NCBI RefSeq assembly: GCF_039832105.1 | Contig: NZ_JBDOHS010000015.1 | Span: 1-64,000 of the forward strand | Direction: 5' to 3' | Origin: Dorea_A sp016295505 | Lineage (GTDB): Bacteria > Bacillota > Clostridia > Lachnospirales > Lachnospiraceae | DNA: 64,000 nucleotides | Shown here: positions 9,001 through 16,417 of the stretch, piece after piece | Layout of the letters: the number at the start of each line of letters is the position of its first letter | Numbering within the stretch: position 1 is the first letter of the stretch | Position numbers and translations under genes: made by a program | Notes under the pieces: generated by a model | What the model was told of the DNA's origin: nothing | Seen by the model: the letters and a program-made list of their open reading frames with translations, nothing else | Database searches by the model: none

Positions 9001-10881
9001 TTGAAGCCCTGCATTTTTCCCCTTCACCTTCTCCAATATCCGGACAGCCTCAGGCTGAATCAGATATTTTGGTATTCCGGAAGCGGCTGCTTTTCTCAGA
9101 AACTGCAGAACACGGATTCCTTCCTCAATGTTCTCGCATTCGGCATAGAACTCTGCGAACCCGAGAAGTGTCCTGATCTCTTTTTCGTCAAGCATGGAAA
9201 ATCTTACATATTCTGCTGCTTCCAGAAGTATAAAAGCTGTCTTTCTTTCATAGTCATGCTTTTCAAAGAAACGCAGGAATACCTCAAGAAACTGCTTTCC
9301 TTCTTTCTCACTTCTGCATTCTGTCTGTACCGCAACAATAATTCTCTTCAGGCATCTTCCAAGCCACTCCCTGTGCTGCTCTGTCACAGTATAATCGGGA
9401 TACAGGATCGCCTTGATCAGGCGGTTAAATACCTGAAACGCACTGACCGAATTATTTTCAAGTTCTACATCCTGCGGAAGTTCCTTGCGGTACTCTTTTT
9501 CATATTTTGCAATGATCTTTCCACACAGATAAGAAGCCTGCCGGCGAATATCCACTTCAGAATGGAGAAGAAGTTCAAACAGATACTGCAGCGTCATATT
9601 GATCTGCTTTTCATTCATGTATGTAAAATACTCTTCAAAAATATTTACATAAGCGCGGGTATTTCTCCAGTTCTTTTCGCTTCTTGCAGCCTCCAGAATG
9701 TTACGGAGTGCCGTGATACTGTTCATTCTTGTCATGACATAAATATTATGCTCAATGGCAGTATATTTGATCTCACGCACAGACTGGTTCTGACTCATCA
9801 ATACAAAATCCGGGTGACTGACTGCTGTCGGTTTCTCGCATGTCAGATCCGTATTTACCCCGAAGTTTTCCATGTAATTTTCAAAATCTTTTAATTTTGC
9901 ATATACAAGCCTGTAACGATTTTCCTTTGCCTGATCCACATTATCAAGCTTATTCAGAATTACATCAAAAGATTCTTTCAGAGAGTAAAAATGTACCACT
10001 TCTTTTCCGTTCGCATCTCTTGTACTTTTCACACGAAAATCTGCGTAGATCAGGATCAGGTTCTCGATCGACAGCTCATCAAGCTCCAGATCCCATGTGG
10101 AATGGTTCACCGCAATATGACCAATCTCCGGCATCTTAAATCTTTGCGTATAGACATCAGAATAATAGTAATGGAGATATGGAGTACGTCTGAGTTCTTT
10201 TTCACGGCAGCCGAATTTGCCAATGTCATGCAGTGCCGCAGCTCCTGACATCAATTTTAAATCCACCGGCTTGCCCAGTTCTTTCAGCTGCTTTGCCACA
10301 TGCATAGCCACATAATGAACTCCTGCCACATGTCCCAGAGAATCAAACGGTGTGATCTCCGCAGAGATACGATAGAACTCCAGCATGTACTGCTCTTCCA
10401 TCAGATCAAGAAATATCTGGTATTCACGTCCTGTATCTGCATCTTCCCCCTCCGAGATCTCATAAGGCAGAAGCCCGAACTGTCTCGTCGGTACAAATTC
10501 TTTATGTTCCCTTTCCATCTCCAGCAGGATATGCAAAAGCTCACAATAAAACTTTCTTGCTTTTTCACACTCTGGTGTTTTATGTACCTGAAAGTTCTCA
10601 GGGAACATGACAGCTCTTGTCCAGTCATAGACATATCTGAGTAGTTCCTGACCGGATATTCCACCGATCTTTTTTGTGATATCCGCGCATAATTCCGCTG
10701 TTTTTTCACATGATACTGAAGGACTTTTTTCAAAAACCTCCTCAAAGATCCTGCTCCAGTTTCCTTCTCTCAGGATCGTCATGATCTGTTTCTTTCTGAT
10801 TCCTGTTTTTTTCAAAAAATCCTTATCCGTCATCCGCTGCTGCAGAGTCTTTAAAAATTCCTGATTTAAAATCGCCGACAT
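6019..10881 (-). CDS. 1620-residue fusion: HD domain, helical repeats, NadD-like adenylyltransferase, GNAT-like and PRTase-like domains
   Basis: A very large cytoplasmic protein. About 180-290: HD phosphohydrolase with SLGHVAGVHY, ALHDIGKFG and IAVNHSTWD. About 300-900: mostly helical, HEAT/TPR-like by eye. About 917-1110: a nicotinate-nucleotide adenylyltransferase core, FFPGTFDPFSIGH (nucleotide-binding GTFDPxHxGH type), VAGADVIEG, and the ISSTxIR equivalent VSSSKIREN. About 1140-1290: a possible acetyltransferase-like fold, weak. About 1330-1530: a PRTase-like segment with PVILVDDILHNGEWL as the PRPP-loop analogue. It starts at ATG after AAGGTGGG and heads an operon with the LDH-like and flavodoxin-like genes. 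The adenylyltransferase suggests NAD or nucleotide chemistry; the true substrate is unknown. A canonical NadD is about 200 residues. Confidence 0.72.
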   Translation of the reverse strand: MSAILNQEFLKTLQQRMTDKDFLKKTGIRKKQIMTILREGNWSRIFEEVFEKSPSVSCEKTAELCADITKKIGGISGQELLRYVYDWTRAVMFPENFQVHKTPECEKARKFYCELLHILLEMEREHKEFVPTRQFGLLPYEISEGEDADTGREYQIFLDLMEEQYMLEFYRISAEITPFDSLGHVAGVHYVAMHVAKQLKELGKPVDLKLMSGAAALHDIGKFGCREKELRRTPYLHYYYSDVYTQRFKMPEIGHIAVNHSTWDLELDELSIENLILIYADFRVKSTRDANGKEVVHFYSLKESFDVILNKLDNVDQAKENRYRLVYAKLKDFENYMENFGVNTDLTCEKPTAVSHPDFVLMSQNQSVREIKYTAIEHNIYVMTRMNSITALRNILEAARSEKNWRNTRAYVNIFEEYFTYMNEKQINMTLQYLFELLLHSEVDIRRQASYLCGKIIAKYEKEYRKELPQDVELENNSVSAFQVFNRLIKAILYPDYTVTEQHREWLGRCLKRIIVAVQTECRSEKEGKQFLEVFLRFFEKHDYERKTAFILLEAAEYVRFSMLDEKEIRTLLGFAEFYAECENIEEGIRVLQFLRKAAASGIPKYLIQPEAVRILEKVKGKNAGLQFVAYKLRLEIGLAVSNREETEHMLFDNESLFSQIFLENMKVATSRMIKKANIELLGDVLKMGDPVRISRIAVHLTNLFSASRTLVVRECCGDQLVQMMPFLSSDQRNEIVLEMAESLGSGEFQYVRYVPLYLGKMAMYLYPEELDELIGDTLTKYINSSDMTAVMYTLHTIGVMVEHYPEYVKYGEPEEVHINRRKGLLGLLMKGLSHYQEVVSVDALTVIGRDIFGSDILTVEEKREIFAEIQKQMLSAIAEQSQKEIAFFGRASSLRKIYSFITEYEFANGEFDIKDNPKIAFFPGTFDPFSIGHKEIVREVKKLGFEVYLSVDEFSWSKKTQPKLLRKKIIQMSVADMGDVYLFPCDIPINIANPRDMKLLKRLFPGKEVYLVAGADVIEGASAYRQEAEEGSVHYFKHILFSRKTLRSGWTGVVQDKVFGDCLYLKLSHEYDEVSSSKIRENIDRNRDISNLVDPLAQRFIAERSLYLREPKYKKTVSRQNILMQTTLNLSEDMKKQFQWTIDKENVLRCGLAKNAKVGDRGIWMEGEDGSISCGAFYREVPLGKIYEEFRNEETVAKIRRLASGKLVVLYALFAKKNEKSEKNLELMLNELIASCLKEGFTHMVIHFGDRSKKMNAMVEEILFRHGFVKIQNQAEDLDVYFVDMSFPMVAVQDTESIIKDPFNTNKNVRQVLVKTQKQFLMALTRLYPGSLVISFDSEYMSYQMLEMVVSENNVSARKIDGETLGSKMCIPYGKLMRELIVPNTVTKAIYTERIFNADASEFGIAEYPNYPSLKTQIKTIESFSRPVILVDDILHNGEWLRKLYPMIQEGNVKVDKLIVGVLSGRGTDMAAIHDIPVDSVYFIPNMREWFSEVTMYPFLGGNYIETDGKPQAGRIPSLNQIMPYTFPPFSFMEDVTWDAYYEFSNACLGNTLEILCVLEEEYQKMYQKNLTLGRLNEVIRETYYIDQGENLTYDMQVPASSYVRNDILKMKRLRKMQD

Positions 10882-10942
10882 ATTTTCCCACCTTTTTTTC
10901 GACTTTCATTACAAGTAACGATTCTCTCAATACGCTCATAAG

Positions 10943-10981
10943 CCTTGCACCAGCCTTTCATATTCGGGCTGACACAAGGCT
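10943..10981. terminator. Possible terminator between gdhA and the 1620-residue gene
   Basis: GCCTTGCACCAGCC (10943-10956) pairs with GGCTGACACAAGGC (10968-10981) apart from a 3-bp internal loop. The long T run lies on the plus strand side, where no gene needs it; on the minus strand the hairpin is preceded by A and followed by TTATGAG. It may still separate gdhA from the downstream operon, but weakly. Confidence 0.4.
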
Positions 10982-11020
10982 CATTTTTTTTCTTTTTCTG
11001 TCCGTCAAGTTCTGTATTTT

Positions 11021-12367
11021 TTAGAAAATTCCCTGTGCAAGCATTGCATCTGCAACTTTCTTAAATCCAGCAATATTTGCTCCGGCAATCAGGTCGCCTT
11101 CCATTCCATACTCTCTTGCTGCTGCATCAATGTTATTGAAAATATTGTACATGATATTTTTCAGTCTGTCATCCACTTCTTTTTCTGTCCAGGATAATTT
11201 CATTGCATTCTGGCTCATCTCAAGTGCAGATACGGCAACTCCACCGGCGTTGACAGCCTTGGAAGGAGCAATTACGAATCCTGCATCCTTCAGACATTTC
11301 ACTGCTTCTGCTCTTGTAGGCATATTTGCAACCTCAACAAGAACGCGGCAGGTTCCTTCAGCCACCATACGCTCTGCATCTTCCAGCGCAATCTCGTTCT
11401 GTGTAGCACATGGCATATAGATATCGGCCTTTACGCGTCCCCATGGTTTCTCTCCCTTGTGGAACTCGCAGCCATACTTATCTGCGTAATCCTCACAGCG
11501 GTCACGAAGTGAACTTCTCATCTCAACCAGATAGTCCACTTTTTCACCTGAGATTCCGTCCGGATCGTATACATATCCGTCTGGTCCGGATACAGTTACT
11601 ACTTTTCCGCCAAGTTTATTGATCATATCTGCAACGCCCCATGTAACATTACCAAAACCGGAAAGTGCAAATGTTGTTCCCTTGATTGTTCTTCCAAGAG
11701 ACTCGAACAATTTCTCTGTAAAGTATACAGCTCCATGTCCGGTTGCTTCTGTTCTTCCAAGACTTCCGCCATATGGAATTCCTTTTCCGGATAATGCTCC
11801 ATTGTCATATCTTCCGATAATTCTCTTATAGAATCCGAACATATAACCGATCTCTTTTGCGCCGCATCCGATATCACCTGCCGGACAGTCTGTATCGCCG
11901 CCGATGTAACGATAAAGCTCTGTCATAAATGACTGGCAGAAACGCATGATCTCTCCATCTGATTTTCCTTTTGGATTAAAGTCACTGCCGCCTTTTCCAC
12001 CACCGATCGGAAGACCTGTAAGAGAGTTTTTGAATGTCTGCTCAAAGCCAAGGAACTTAATAATACTCTGATTTACGGTAGGATGCAGACGGATTCCTCC
12101 TTTGTAAGGTCCGATCGCGCTGTTGAACTGTGCACGGAATCCACGGTTTACCTGTACTTTGCCTTCGTCATCTACCCATGGAACACGGAATGATACGATT
12201 CTTTCCGGTTCGCACATTCTTTCCAGGATTGCAGCTTTCTCATATCTGTCATCCTGTTCAACGACTGGTCTTAAAGACTCCAGTACTTCCTCTACTGCCT
12301 GGATGAATTCTGGCTCATTTGCGTTCTTAGCAGAAACGCTTGCAATAACGTCATCAACGTAAGACAT
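11021..12367 (-). CDS. gdhA: NADP-specific glutamate dehydrogenase
   Basis: At 448 residues it has the size of hexameric bacterial glutamate dehydrogenases, which interconvert 2-oxoglutarate plus ammonia and glutamate. The catalytic region is plain: KGGIRLHP, the lysine-rich GLPIGGGKGGSDF (about 120-132), DCPAGDIGCGAKEIGYM with the catalytic aspartate, then the coenzyme domain with ALSGFGNVTWG and ANMPT. The C-terminus GMEGDLIAGANIAGFKKVADAM is typical. It stands alone under a near-consensus promoter (12421-12449), which fits high vegetative expression and ammonia assimilation in an anaerobic amino-acid user. Confidence 0.96.
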   Translation of the reverse strand: MSYVDDVIASVSAKNANEPEFIQAVEEVLESLRPVVEQDDRYEKAAILERMCEPERIVSFRVPWVDDEGKVQVNRGFRAQFNSAIGPYKGGIRLHPTVNQSIIKFLGFEQTFKNSLTGLPIGGGKGGSDFNPKGKSDGEIMRFCQSFMTELYRYIGGDTDCPAGDIGCGAKEIGYMFGFYKRIIGRYDNGALSGKGIPYGGSLGRTEATGHGAVYFTEKLFESLGRTIKGTTFALSGFGNVTWGVADMINKLGGKVVTVSGPDGYVYDPDGISGEKVDYLVEMRSSLRDRCEDYADKYGCEFHKGEKPWGRVKADIYMPCATQNEIALEDAERMVAEGTCRVLVEVANMPTRAEAVKCLKDAGFVIAPSKAVNAGGVAVSALEMSQNAMKLSWTEKEVDDRLKNIMYNIFNNIDAAAREYGMEGDLIAGANIAGFKKVADAMLAQGIF

Positions 12368-12420
12368 AATTTTGTCCCTCCACTTTCATTTCTCCATATT
12401 TGGTTTCTTTTGATTTCGAA

Positions 12421-12449
12421 TTATAAAGCAAACATTGTATTTCGTCAAT
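12421..12449 (-). promoter_or_regulatory. Strong sigma-A promoter of gdhA
   Basis: On the minus strand TTGACG (12444-12449) and a perfect TATAAT (12421-12426) are spaced by 17 bases. The predicted leader is about 45 bases and contains a GGAGGG ribosome binding site. The region from here to 12613 is very AT-rich and shows no gene; it fills the 320-base gap together with the terminator at 12614-12653. Confidence 0.85.
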
Positions 12450-12613
12450 ACGCAATAATTTATTATTTATAAAGTTATTTTTTTGACTATTTCTCACAAA
12501 TTCATGATCTTTTTTCTCTTATTTGATAAAAAATATTTTAACGATTATTTATAATCTATAATATACATCTTGTCAGCTTGTGCTTTTTTCTACAATCTTT
12601 TTCTTAAAACGAC

Positions 12614-12653
12614 AAAAAAAGAGCACACTGCATGATCGCAGTCCACTCTTTTT
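12614..12653 (-). terminator. Terminator of the cupin/ferredoxin operon
   Basis: AAAAAGAG-CACACTGC pairs imperfectly with GCAGTCCACTCTTTTT around a six-base loop; the minus-strand exit runs into TTTTTTTGTCG. It lies 34 bases past the cupin stop. Confidence 0.82.
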
Positions 12654-12686
12654 CTTCTATATATAATTCATGATATCTATTCTGTT

Positions 12687-13010
12687 TTAAAATGATACCA
12701 CCAGCTGCATCTTAAATCTCTCTTCCCCATATACCGCATGTGGAATTCCTTTCGGCATGATCAGTGTCTCTCCTTCTTCCAGGAAGAACACTTCATCCGC
12801 TACGGTAAAGCGTCCTTTTCCCTCCAGAACAGTCACCATGGCGTCCCCTCCGGATGCATGCGTGGAGATCTCTTCACCTTTGTCGAATGAAAACAACGTC
12901 ATACTGACCAGATTATTCTGTACCAGTGTCTTGCTGACCACCTGTCCATCCAGATAGTCCACCTGATCCTTTAATTCCAGCTTCACCTGTTTTTCAATAT
13001 TTTTGTACAT
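12687..13010 (-). CDS. Cupin-domain protein
   Basis: A single small beta-barrel cupin of 107 residues. The first cupin motif is only partly kept (STHASGGDAMVTVLEGKGRF, with one histidine where G(X)5HXH is usual); the second is GETLIMPKGIPHAV with one histidine. Such proteins bind a metal or small ligand; this one has a reduced ligand set. It is 15 bases downstream of the ferredoxin-type gene and therefore part of the operon divergent from the Crp/Fnr regulator, a context that suggests redox or stress sensing, though this is inference. Confidence 0.8.
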   Translation of the reverse strand: MYKNIEKQVKLELKDQVDYLDGQVVSKTLVQNNLVSMTLFSFDKGEEISTHASGGDAMVTVLEGKGRFTVADEVFFLEEGETLIMPKGIPHAVYGEERFKMQLVVSF

Positions 13011-13025
13011 ATGCTTCTCCTCCTT

Positions 13026-13649
13026 TTATTTTGCCTGTAGGATCTCTCCCTTGATTCCAACAGTGATTACCTGCTGCGGAATAAATTTCCCGCTGTTTTC
13101 AATGGCTCTCTTTACTGCATATTCTATACCACCGCAGCACGGGACTTCCATTCTGACCACTGTCACACTTGCAATCGAATTGCATTTTATGATCTGTGTC
13201 AGTTTTTCACTATAATCAATCGAATCCAGCTTCGGGCATCCGATCAGGGTAATCTTCCCTTTGACAAAATCCCTGTGAAAAGCTGCATACGCATATGCAC
13301 TGCAGTCCGCTGCGATCAGGAGATTCGCCCCATCAAAGTAAGGTGCCTGAACCGGTGCCAGTTTGATCTGAACCGGCCAGTTTTGAAGTACCCCGTTTTC
13401 TTTCTGCTGTTTCTCCTGCTTTGCTCTTGCAACGGCAGCCTCATCATATTCCGGCGCCTCTCTTTCCACAAATGTAATTGCACCTGTCGGACATTCCGGA
13501 AGACAGTCTCCCAGACCATCGCAGAAGTTCTCTCTGACAAGCTTCGCCTTACCGTCTATCATATCAATGGCTCCTTCATGGCATGCATTTGCACAGAGTC
13601 CGCAGCCGTTACATTTTTCTTCATCTATATGGATAATTTTTCTGATCAT
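13026..13649 (-). CDS. 4Fe-4S ferredoxin-domain protein with a C-terminal cysteine region
   Basis: The first 65 residues form a ferredoxin-type domain: CNGCGLCANAC (13-23) is a standard CxxCxxCxxxC cluster site; the second, CDGLGDCLPEC, has four residues between its first two cysteines, so the second cluster may be altered. A linker with KQEKQQKEN follows, then an alpha/beta region with AADCSAYAYAAFH, IGCPKLDS and EVPCCGG. Genes like this are often next to Crp/Fnr regulators and hydroxylamine reductase in clostridia; here no hcp gene is present. It is the first gene of the operon with the cupin, divergent from the regulator at 13740. Confidence 0.82.
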   Translation of the reverse strand: MIRKIIHIDEEKCNGCGLCANACHEGAIDMIDGKAKLVRENFCDGLGDCLPECPTGAITFVEREAPEYDEAAVARAKQEKQQKENGVLQNWPVQIKLAPVQAPYFDGANLLIAADCSAYAYAAFHRDFVKGKITLIGCPKLDSIDYSEKLTQIIKCNSIASVTVVRMEVPCCGGIEYAVKRAIENSGKFIPQQVITVGIKGEILQAK

Positions 13650-13699
13650 TTTTTACATCCTCCTCTTTACTTTTCCATATGATCATACTAGAATCAGAT

Positions 13700-13724
13700 T
13701 AAAATGTATGTTGGTTTTCCAACA
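13700..13724 (+). promoter_or_regulatory. Divergent promoter region with palindrome TGTTGG-TTTT-CCAACA
   Basis: A -10 box TAAAAT at 13700-13705 faces the Crp/Fnr gene, and a perfect 6-bp palindrome with a 4-base centre occupies 13709-13724, over the predicted transcription start. The 16-bp dyad has the size of a Crp/Fnr-family site. It is the likely operator for autoregulation and for the divergent ferredoxin/cupin operon. Confidence 0.55.
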
Positions 13725-13739
13725 AAAAGAGGAGTAGTT

Positions 13740-14417
13740 ATGGAAAAATATCTGGATTTGCTTGAGACTCTAGCATTATTTGATGGAATTAACAGAAATG
13801 ACATTCCTGTCATACTGAACAGATTAAAATCAACCGCTTCTTCCTATGAGAAGGGTGAATATATCCGCCTGGAGGGAGATGCAGCTGATTTTATCGGAAT
13901 CGTACTGGAAGGAGAGATTCATGTCCTTCAGGATGATTATTACGGAAACCGGAACATTAATTTTTCATTCCATGCCGGGGACATGTTCGCAGAAGCATTT
14001 GCCTGCGCCGAAGCTGCAGAACTTCCGGTAGATATTCTTGCGACCAGCAGAGCATACATCCTGTTTCTGGACCGTAGCATGCTCTTTGGTGAATGCAGTA
14101 AGACATGTGCATTCCATTCAATTCTGATTCGTAACCTGCTGAAAATTGTCGCAAGGAAAAATATGCTTTTAAATCAGAAGCTCAGTTACAGCTCACACAA
14201 AACAACCGGTGAAAAAATCATGGCCTACTTAAGTGACCAGGCAAAGCTTCATCTTTCGTCCGAATTTATAATTCCCTTCAATCGTCAGGAGCTCGCCGAC
14301 TATCTGGGTGTTGAACGAAGTGCCATGTCTGCGGAGATCAGCAGGCTGCAAAAGCAGGGCCGACTGATTACCAGACGGAGCTATTTTAAATTACTGTCTC
14401 CCACTCTTTCTCCTTAA
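13740..14417 (+). CDS. Crp/Fnr-family transcriptional regulator
   Basis: Residues about 15-125 form a cyclic-nucleotide-binding-type beta barrel (LFDGINRNDI, SYEKGEYIRLEGDAADFIGIVLEGEI, FHAGDMFAEAFACAEA), and about 160-222 a C-terminal winged HTH with FNRQELADYLGVERSAMSAE. It lacks the N-terminal cysteine cluster of FNR, so it more resembles the clostridial regulators tied to nitrosative or redox stress. The start at 13740 is chosen for GAGGAG six bases upstream; a longer frame begins at 13704 inside the promoter. Its 3' end overlaps the convergent ArsC-like gene by 32 bases. Confidence 0.88.
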   Translation: MEKYLDLLETLALFDGINRNDIPVILNRLKSTASSYEKGEYIRLEGDAADFIGIVLEGEIHVLQDDYYGNRNINFSFHAGDMFAEAFACAEAAELPVDILATSRAYILFLDRSMLFGECSKTCAFHSILIRNLLKIVARKNMLLNQKLSYSSHKTTGEKIMAYLSDQAKLHLSSEFIIPFNRQELADYLGVERSAMSAEISRLQKQGRLITRRSYFKLLSPTLSP

Positions 14418-14733
14418 ATCCGACCAGCACATAGTCTTCTCCGATCACCAATGGCCTTTTTACAAGCATGCCGTTCGTTGCCAGGAGTCTCAGCTGTTCT
14501 TCTTCACTCATCTCTGCCAGCTTATCTTTTAATTTCATTTCCTTGTATAACATTCCACTGGTATTGAAGAATTTTTTCAGTGGAAGTCCGCTCTTTTCGT
14601 ACCATGCCTTCAGTTCTTCGTAGGAAGGATTGTCCTCAACGATTGGACGTTCCTCAAATTCCACCTTGTGCTCCTCCAGCCATTTCAATGCTCTCTGGCA
14701 TGTGCTGCATTTCCGATATACCAAAACTAACAT
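14386..14733 (-). CDS. ArsC/Spx-family thioredoxin-fold protein
   Basis: A 115-residue protein starting MLVLVYRKCSTCQRALKWL: the CxxC at the N-terminus of a thioredoxin fold is as in Spx, MgsR and YffB-type members. LKKFFNTSGMLYKEMKLKDKL and the C-terminal LVKRPLVIGEDYVLVGFKE are family hallmarks. Classic ArsC reduces arsenate; Spx members bind RNA polymerase instead, and the sequence does not settle which. The start at 14733 has AAGGAGG upstream; the longer frame to 14841 would run into the ABC-F gene and lacks a site. It converges on the Crp/Fnr gene with overlapping ends. Confidence 0.85.
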   Translation of the reverse strand: MLVLVYRKCSTCQRALKWLEEHKVEFEERPIVEDNPSYEELKAWYEKSGLPLKKFFNTSGMLYKEMKLKDKLAEMSEEEQLRLLATNGMLVKRPLVIGEDYVLVGFKEKEWETVI

Positions 14734-14767
14734 GTCAGTTCCTCCTTTTTTACGTTTTGTTCCTGCC

Positions 14768-16324
14768 TTATACCAATCGCGTGGTCCATCTGGTACAGTC
14801 CCACACGTCCGTTGCAATGCCGTCATAGAACTCCGGCTCATGACACACCATCAGAATGCTTCCCTTGTATTCGATCAGCGCTCTTTTCAGTTCGTCCTTA
14901 GCCATCACATCCAGATGATTGGTCGGCTCGTCCAGTACCAGAATATTAGATGGACGGTTGATCAGCTTGCACAGTCTGACTTTGGCCTGCTCTCCTCCTG
15001 AGAGGACCTTTACCTTGCTCTCAATATGATTCGTGGTAAGCCCACATTTTGCAAGGGCAGACCGGGCTTCATACTGTGTAAATCCCGGAAATTCCTGCCA
15101 GATCTCTTCCAGACAGGTGGTCTCAATATCCGGCGGCATCTCCTGTTCAAAATATCCGATCTCCAGGTAATCTCCCTGCTCTACCGATCCGGATATCGGA
15201 CGGATCAGACCCAGGAGGCTCTTAAGCAGCGTGGTCTTTCCGATTCCGTTTGCCCCTGTCAGCACGATCTTGCTTCCACGTTCCATCTCCAGATTCAATG
15301 GGGAAGACAACGGTTCTTCATACCCGATCACCAGATCTTTTGTCGTAAAAAGATAGCGTCCGGGCGTCCTTGCCGTCTTAAAATTGAATTCCGGCTTCGG
15401 TTTTTCCGCAGCCAGTTCGATCACATCCATCTTATCCAGCTTCTTCTGACGGGACATCGCCATATTTCTTGTCGCTACACGTGCTTTGTTTCTTGCAACA
15501 AAGTCCTTAAGCTCTGCGATTTCCTTCTGCTGCTTGTTGTAAGCCGCCTCCAGCTGGGATTTTTTCATGGCATATACTTCCTGGAACTTGTCATAATCTC
15601 CGACATATCTCGTAAGCTGCAGATTATCCATATGATAGATCAGATTAATCACACTATTCAGAAACGGAATGTCATGAGAGATCAGAATAAATGCATTTTC
15701 GTATTCCTGCAGATACCTCTTAAGCCATGTGATATGCTCCACATCCAGATAGTTTGTCGGCTCATCCAGAAGCAGGATATCCGGCTTTTCAAGAAGCAGT
15801 TTTCCAAGCAGTACTTTTGTCCTCTGTCCTCCGGACAGATCTGTTACATCTTTATCAAGCCCCAGTTCCAGAAGTCCCAAAGCCCTTGCAACTTCCTCCA
15901 CTTTTGAATCAATCAGATAGAAATCCCGGTTCATTAAAAGATCCTGAATGACGCCCAACTCTTCCATATAGCTTTCCATCTGTTTTTCATCTGCATCTCC
16001 CATCTTGTCGCAGATTTCATTCATCCGCGCTTCCATATCAAATAACGGTTCAAAAGCGCTTCGAAGAACAGACCCTATGGTCATTCCTCTGGTAAGAACC
16101 GCATGCTGATCCAGATATCCGACCTTCACATTCTTCGCCCACTCGATCTTCCCCTCATCCGGCCTGAGCTTTCCGGTGATGATATTCATAAAGGTAGATT
16201 TTCCTTCCCCATTGGCACCTACCAGACCGATATGTTCTCCCTTAAGCAAACGGAAAGACACATCTTCAAAGATTGCACGGTTTCCAAATCCATGCGACAA
16301 ATGTTCCACATTCAGAATACTCAT
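14768..16324 (-). CDS. ABC-F family ATPase (YkpA/YbiT-like)
   Basis: Two ABC domains without membrane parts: Walker A GANGEGKST (36-44), signature LSGGQ (163), Walker B with EPTNYLD (188); then a charged linker (KKSQLEAAYNKQQKEIAELK, the P-site tRNA interaction motif region of the family) and a second set with GANGIGKTT, LSGGEQ and EPTNHLD. ABC-F proteins act on the ribosome as translation factors or, in some groups, antibiotic protection factors. The length of 518 and overall look favour a housekeeping YkpA-like type; resistance cannot be inferred. It follows pfkA after a strong hairpin. Confidence 0.92.
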   Translation of the reverse strand: MSILNVEHLSHGFGNRAIFEDVSFRLLKGEHIGLVGANGEGKSTFMNIITGKLRPDEGKIEWAKNVKVGYLDQHAVLTRGMTIGSVLRSAFEPLFDMEARMNEICDKMGDADEKQMESYMEELGVIQDLLMNRDFYLIDSKVEEVARALGLLELGLDKDVTDLSGGQRTKVLLGKLLLEKPDILLLDEPTNYLDVEHITWLKRYLQEYENAFILISHDIPFLNSVINLIYHMDNLQLTRYVGDYDKFQEVYAMKKSQLEAAYNKQQKEIAELKDFVARNKARVATRNMAMSRQKKLDKMDVIELAAEKPKPEFNFKTARTPGRYLFTTKDLVIGYEEPLSSPLNLEMERGSKIVLTGANGIGKTTLLKSLLGLIRPISGSVEQGDYLEIGYFEQEMPPDIETTCLEEIWQEFPGFTQYEARSALAKCGLTTNHIESKVKVLSGGEQAKVRLCKLINRPSNILVLDEPTNHLDVMAKDELKRALIEYKGSILMVCHEPEFYDGIATDVWDCTRWTTRLV

Positions 16325-16354
16325 AAAACCTCCACTTTTCTCATTCTGCCAAAT

Positions 16355-16397
16355 GAGCCCCGTTCCATAGCAAAAATCCGGCTATGGAACGGGGCTC
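16355..16397. terminator. Strong hairpin between pfkA and the ABC-F gene
   Basis: GAGCCCCGTTCCATAGC pairs perfectly (17 bp) with GCTATGGAACGGGGCTC over a 9-base loop, 20 bases past the pfkA stop. The minus-strand exit (ATTTGG) has only a short T run, so termination may be partial. Confidence 0.75.
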
Positions 16398-16417
16398 CCG
16401 CTTTACTTACGCTTTTA

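Noticed and set aside
6946..9894. Long plus-strand open frames (up to about 320 codons) across the 1620-residue gene
   Set aside because: They lie antisense to a gene with clear domain motifs, lack ribosome binding sites, and their translations have no protein-like family features.
10943..10981. Plus-strand terminator of a hidden plus-strand gene
   Set aside because: The T run faces the plus strand, but no credible plus-strand gene exists upstream; it is listed only as a weak minus-strand hairpin.
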